NCBI GenBank assembly: GCA_964435115.1
Contig: CAYSYM010000008.1
Location: 1 to 64,000, forward strand
Reading direction: 5' to 3'
Source: CAYSYM01 sp964435115
GTDB taxonomy: Bacteria; Chloroflexota; UBA6077; CF-72
DNA: 64,000 bases
Every line of letters begins with the position of its first letter. The first letter of the stretch is position 1. Shown here one piece after another: positions 60,621-64,000 of the stretch. Made by a program: the position numbers and the translations under genes. The notes beneath the pieces were generated by a model. That model worked only from the letters and a program-made list of their open reading frames with translations, did no database searches and had not been told where the DNA came from.

Positions 60621-61555
60621 CCGCGCCTCGCGACCACGGCCTGCGCCAGGCCCAGCAGCCCGCGCGGCAGGAACAGCACGGAGACGACCAGGATCGCGCC
60701 GTAGGCGACCTGGTAACCCTCCTTCCAGGGCGGTGTCACGCGCAGGTACTCCTCCATTGTGCGCAGCAGTAGCGTGCCCACCACGGGTCCGGCGGTGGAG
60801 TACAGCCCGCCAAAGATGGGGAACACCAGCGAGACCAGCGACCGCTCCACGCTGAAGGCATCGTAGGGGTCGGTGTGGGTGATGAAGGGCACGTAGAACG
60901 CCCCGGCCAACGCGGCGAGCACGGCCGAGGCCACGAACAGCGCCACCTTCACCCGGACGACGTCGACACCCATCACCGCCGCCACCCGCTCGTTCGCCCG
61001 GATCGCGCTAGCGGCGTAGTGCAGCGGCGAGTAGCGCACCGCCAGCGAGAGGGCGAGGGCGAGCAGGAAGATGCCGCCCGCCAGGTAGTAGCTCCGCACC
61101 CGGTCGCCACCGAAGAGCGGCGGCATGGAGATGCCCACCGGGCCGCCCGTCACCTCCGGGAACTGCAGCGCCACGGTGCGCAGCACCTCGCCGAACGCGA
61201 GGGTGGCGATGGCGAAGTAGATCCCCCGCAGGCGCAGGGTGGCCAGCCCCAGCAGCAGGGCGACCCCCGCCGAGACCCCCACGGCGGCGACCAGCCCCAC
61301 CAGCGGCGGCAGCGCGAGCTGCCGGTAGCCGATGGCGACGGTGTAGCCACCGATGCCGAAGAAGGCGGCGTGCGCCAGGGAGAGCTGGCCGGTGCGCGCG
61401 ACGACGTCCCACGACAGGGCGAGGGTCATGAACATGAGCATGACGTTGCCCAGCAGCATCAGGTACGGGCTGCCGCCGATCGCCTCCACCCACGGCAGTG
61501 CCGCCGCCACGGTGAGGAAGACGCCCCACCCGCCCAGGGTCCGCCGCGCCGTCAC
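60602..61555 (-). CDS. livM: ABC importer permease, LivM type (system 3)
   Basis: A 317-aa LivM-class permease with about nine membrane segments. It shows RTGQLSLAHAAFFGIGGYT, LRLRGIYFAIATLAFGEVLR and the coupling loop RANERVAAVMGVDVVRVKV. The GTG at 61555 overlaps the livH stop (GTGA) and gives the normal length. The longer open frame upstream is out-of-frame livH sequence. Confidence 0.93.
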   Translation of the reverse strand: MTARRTLGGWGVFLTVAAALPWVEAIGGSPYLMLLGNVMLMFMTLALSWDVVARTGQLSLAHAAFFGIGGYTVAIGYRQLALPPLVGLVAAVGVSAGVALLLGLATLRLRGIYFAIATLAFGEVLRTVALQFPEVTGGPVGISMPPLFGGDRVRSYYLAGGIFLLALALSLAVRYSPLHYAASAIRANERVAAVMGVDVVRVKVALFVASAVLAALAGAFYVPFITHTDPYDAFSVERSLVSLVFPIFGGLYSTAGPVVGTLLLRTMEEYLRVTPPWKEGYQVAYGAILVVSVLFLPRGLLGLAQAVVARRGWRSWK

Positions 61556-62448
61556 GCCCCCCTCAGCCCCGAGGGCCGGATGAGCAGGGTGAGGAAGATG
61601 AGCACGAAGAAGAGCCCGTCGCTCAGCGCCGCGCCGCCGGGGATGAACTGGGCCGTCGCCTGCTCGGCCAGGCCCAGCAGCACGCTCGCCCACAGCACCG
61701 CCCACAGGTTGCCCAGGCCGGCCAGCACGACGATGGAGAACGCCTTCAGGATGAACGTCAGCCCCAGGAACGGGCTCACCTGCGTCTGGAAGATGAGCAT
61801 CACCCCGGCCGCGCCGGCCAGGGCGGCCGACAGTCCGAAGGCGAGCAGGTAGACGCGATCGACGGGGATACCCACGATGGCCGCGCCCAGGCGGTTCTGG
61901 GCCACGGCGCGCATCTGCTTACCCAGCCGGGTCCGCATCAGCAGCAGGTAGGTCCCGACCACCAGGGCCACCGAGACGGTGAAGGCGGCCAGCCGCGCGT
62001 AGGTGACGTTGACGATGCCCAGGTCCAGCAGGTCGAAGCGCCAGCTCAGGTTGGCGTCCACCGCCTGCCCGCCGAGCGTGATCAGGACCACATTTTGGAT
62101 CACGATGCTGATGCCGAAAGTCAGCAGCATCTGGTTCAGCTCGGGCTGGCGCAGGACCGGGCGGATGGTCAGGCGGAAGAGCCCGCTGCCGAGCAGGAAG
62201 AGCGCCAGCCCGCTCAGGGGAATGCCCACCAGGATGACGTACGGGCTGACCTGCGGCCCCAGCCCGAGCGCGCCGCTCAGGGCGACGTACAGCCAGAAGG
62301 CGACGTACGCGCCGAGCATGACGAAGTCGCCATGTGCGAAGTTGACGACGCCGATCACGCCCAGCGAGAGCGCCAGCCCGAGCGACGTCAGCGCGTACAG
62401 CCCGGACCGGAGCACGCCGAAGAGCAGGACCTGGGGAAGCGCGTCCAT
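61552..62448 (-). CDS. livH: ABC importer permease, LivH type (system 3)
   Basis: A 298-aa LivH-class permease. It has the N-terminal region GVLRSGLYALTSLGLALSLG, then GVVNFAHGDFVMLGAYVAF, about eight membrane segments and the coupling loop MRAVAQNRLGAAIVGIPVDR. CCCCCTCCTC lies before the ATG, and a small hairpin separates it from the binding-protein gene. Confidence 0.93.
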   Translation of the reverse strand: MDALPQVLLFGVLRSGLYALTSLGLALSLGVIGVVNFAHGDFVMLGAYVAFWLYVALSGALGLGPQVSPYVILVGIPLSGLALFLLGSGLFRLTIRPVLRQPELNQMLLTFGISIVIQNVVLITLGGQAVDANLSWRFDLLDLGIVNVTYARLAAFTVSVALVVGTYLLLMRTRLGKQMRAVAQNRLGAAIVGIPVDRVYLLAFGLSAALAGAAGVMLIFQTQVSPFLGLTFILKAFSIVVLAGLGNLWAVLWASVLLGLAEQATAQFIPGGAALSDGLFFVLIFLTLLIRPSGLRGA

Positions 62449-62463
62449 GAGGAGGGGGAATGC

Positions 62464-62483
62464 GAGGGGGCAAGAGCCCCCTC
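62464..62483 (-). terminator. 8-bp stem-loop between binding-protein and permease genes (system 3)
   Basis: GAGGGGGC and GCCCCCTC (62464-62471 and 62476-62483) pair perfectly around a 4-nt loop. It occupies the same place as the palindrome at 24666-24695 in system 1. Confidence 0.5.
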
Positions 62484-62489
62484 ACAACC

Positions 62490-63803
62490 TCACTGCTTCA
62501 GCTTCGCGGTGGCCAGGTTCTCCGGGAAGACCACCTCCTGCTTCCCGTTCTGCCACTGGAAGCTGACCAGGGTGGTGAAGCCCTGGTTAGCGATGAACTG
62601 GCTCGGCTTGAAGGTCAACGTCTGGCCGATGGGGCCGTCATACTTCGTCTCGCCGAGCGCCTTGACGAACGCCGCGTGGACGCTATGCCCGCCGCCCGCC
62701 TTCCGCAGCGCGTCCGCCACGGTGACCAGGTTGGTGTACGCCAGCGGCGCCCAGTAGCCGTTGGGGGCCTTCCCGTACTTCGTGCGGAAGTCCGTCAGGA
62801 ACTTGCGCGAAGGCTCGCCCGCGGTCTGCTCCGACCAGAGCGTCAGCCCGGTCACGCCCTCGGCCACAGGCGAGGTGCCGAAGTCCGGCGGGAAGCCGGG
62901 CGGCGAGGCGTAGATCAGCTTCGGCTTCCAGCCCACCTCGCGCATCTGCGTCAGGAACGGGAGCACGTTGCCCGGGAAGGGGATGAAGAGGAATCCCTCG
63001 GCATTGCTCGCCTTCAACCGGTTGATGAGCGCTGTGAAGTCCGTCGCGTCGGCTTTGAAGAGCTCGGTGGCCACGACCTCCTGGCCCTGCTTGGGCAGCG
63101 CCTCCTGGAAGCCCTTGGCGCCGCCAGTGCCGAACAGCCCGTCCTCGGCCGCGATGGCGAACGTCCTGTAGGGCGTGGCCTTCAGGAAGGCCAGCGCGGA
63201 CTCCGCGTTCTGGTACTCCCACGGGTGGTAGTGGAAGAACCACGCCTGGCCCTGGAAGCCCTGCTCGACGCTGGTGGCGGCGGCGCCGGTCCAGGCCATC
63301 GGGACCTGGGCCTTCTTGGCCGGCTCGATGAGCGCCGCGGTCACGGTGCTAGCCAGGCCGCCGACCATCACCTCGACCTTGTCGTTGTTGACCAGCTTCT
63401 CGAACGAGGCCACCGCCGTGGCCGGGTCATTCTTATCGTCCTCGTAGATCACCTCGAGCGGTCGGCCGTTGATGCCGCCGGCGGCGTTGATCTGCTCGCG
63501 CGCCAGCTCATAGGCCTGGCGCATGTCCTGCCCGCTGGCCGCCGAGGGACCGGTCAGCGGGATGAGCGCCCCAACCTTGATCGGAGTGCCCGCCGCTGGC
63601 GCGGCGACGGGCGACGCGGCCGGCGCGACCGCCGGTGATGCCGCGGGCGGGGCCGCCGGCGCGCTGGTCGCGGCCGGCGCGGTCGTGGCCGCTGGCTTGG
63701 CGGCCGTCGGCGCCGCGGTCGGCGCGGCGGGCGCGGCAGCCTGGCAGGCGCTGGCGACCAGCCCGAGCAGGGCGAGTGCGGGTACGAGGTGCTTCAGGCG
63801 CAC
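62490..63803 (-). CDS. ABC importer substrate-binding lipoprotein (system 3)
   Basis: A 437-aa LivJ-class binding protein. The GTG start at 63803, behind GGGAGGT, gives a clean signal peptide with lipobox VASAC (C20). It is followed by a linker of about 70 residues of Ala, Pro and Thr, longer than in the other two systems. The mature domain starts IKVGALIPLTGPSAASG. The ligand is unknown. An acyl-CoA synthetase gene immediately upstream suggests a carboxylic acid as cargo. Confidence 0.92.
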   Translation of the reverse strand: MRLKHLVPALALLGLVASACQAAAPAAPTAAPTAAKPAATTAPAATSAPAAPPAASPAVAPAASPVAAPAAGTPIKVGALIPLTGPSAASGQDMRQAYELAREQINAAGGINGRPLEVIYEDDKNDPATAVASFEKLVNNDKVEVMVGGLASTVTAALIEPAKKAQVPMAWTGAAATSVEQGFQGQAWFFHYHPWEYQNAESALAFLKATPYRTFAIAAEDGLFGTGGAKGFQEALPKQGQEVVATELFKADATDFTALINRLKASNAEGFLFIPFPGNVLPFLTQMREVGWKPKLIYASPPGFPPDFGTSPVAEGVTGLTLWSEQTAGEPSRKFLTDFRTKYGKAPNGYWAPLAYTNLVTVADALRKAGGGHSVHAAFVKALGETKYDGPIGQTLTFKPSQFIANQGFTTLVSFQWQNGKQEVVFPENLATAKLKQ

Positions 63804-63909
63804 GGGTGGGACCTCCCTGGGTGTGGGGTGTGGGGTGTTCGGGGTGTTCTGAGCGGGCGAGCCCCGCGCAGCCGCGGAGCTGGCGCGGCCACGGGCGCGC
63901 CCCATCCCC

Positions 63910-64000
63910 TCAGCGCTCGAGTCCATAGGCGCGGCGCAACTCGGGCTTGAGCACCTTGCCGGCGGCGTTGCGCGGGAGCGCGTCGACGAAGACGACCGAG
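63910..64000 (-). CDS. AMP-forming acyl-CoA synthetase, C-terminal fragment (cut by window edge)
   Basis: The last 29 codons of a minus-strand gene running off the right edge. They read FVDALPRNAAGKVLKPELRR, then AYGLER and stop. This is the C-terminal motif of AMP-binding acyl-CoA synthetases, whose Lys in PRNAAGKVLK is the adenylation lysine. It ends 106 nt upstream of the binding-protein gene on the same strand, so the two may be co-transcribed. Confidence 0.75.
   Translation of the reverse strand, partial: SVVFVDALPRNAAGKVLKPELRRAYGLER

Overview
The window is a GC-rich (roughly 70 %) bacterial chromosome segment. Genes are packed tightly, GTG starts are common, and stop/start overlaps of the ATGA or GTGA type occur throughout. 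Solute-binding lipoproteins carry long Ala/Pro/Thr linkers after the lipobox cysteine. Together with a GlgE-type glucan pathway, an SCO1664-type kinase-like protein and promoters placed to give leaderless mRNAs, this suggests a Chloroflexota-like (Thermomicrobia-type) bacterium. That is inference: there is no rRNA or other phylogenetic marker. No tRNA, rRNA, CRISPR array, integrase or transposase was recognised.

Region 1 (0.2-9.7 kb, minus strand) is an operon driven by a clear TTGACG-N17-TAGAAT promoter. It encodes FAD, molybdopterin and [2Fe-2S] subunits of a molybdenum hydroxylase, a UbiD-type decarboxylase, a dihydroorotase/hydantoinase-like amidohydrolase and a second molybdopterin subunit. 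Region 2 (10.1-15.1 kb, plus) holds a PPOX-fold protein, an N-carbamoylsarcosine-amidase-like hydrolase, a frameshifted MFS transporter and an orphan molybdopterin subunit. Region 3 (15.2-32.7 kb, plus) starts with an IclR regulator and runs through pyrE, a degenerate phosphoribosyltransferase-like gene, an N-carbamoyl amidohydrolase, pyrK and pyrD. It continues with a second molybdenum hydroxylase whose L and S genes are separated from the FAD gene by a complete branched-chain-type ABC importer, then a TRZ/ATZ amidohydrolase, an LLM-class flavoprotein and an M20-fold protein that has lost key metal ligands. Region 4 (32.7-40.5 kb, plus) has a second ABC importer, an AroM-family protein, an SDR and a second dihydroorotase-like amidohydrolase.

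Taken together, 0.2-40.5 kb reads as an N-heterocycle (pyrimidine, hydantoin or purine-type) uptake and catabolism island: import, Mo-dependent hydroxylation, reduction or decarboxylation, hydrolytic ring opening and N-carbamoyl hydrolysis. The substrate cannot be fixed from sequence. An orotate-type route (orotate, dihydroorotate, N-carbamoyl-aspartate, aspartate) is one testable possibility.

Region 5 (40.6-64 kb) is mixed. It holds a PspC-domain protein, the SCO1664-like protein, a BNR/Asp-box beta-propeller gene overlapping a MoaD/ThiS-like gene, and P5C dehydrogenase. A maltose-1-phosphate glucan module follows (glgB divergent from glgE-mak-glgX) with a tandem universal stress protein. 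Then come malate synthase A divergent from 3-hydroxybutyrate dehydrogenase and an AtoE-type short-chain fatty-acid transporter. Last is a third branched-chain-type ABC importer operon (minus), downstream of a truncated acyl-CoA synthetase at the right edge.
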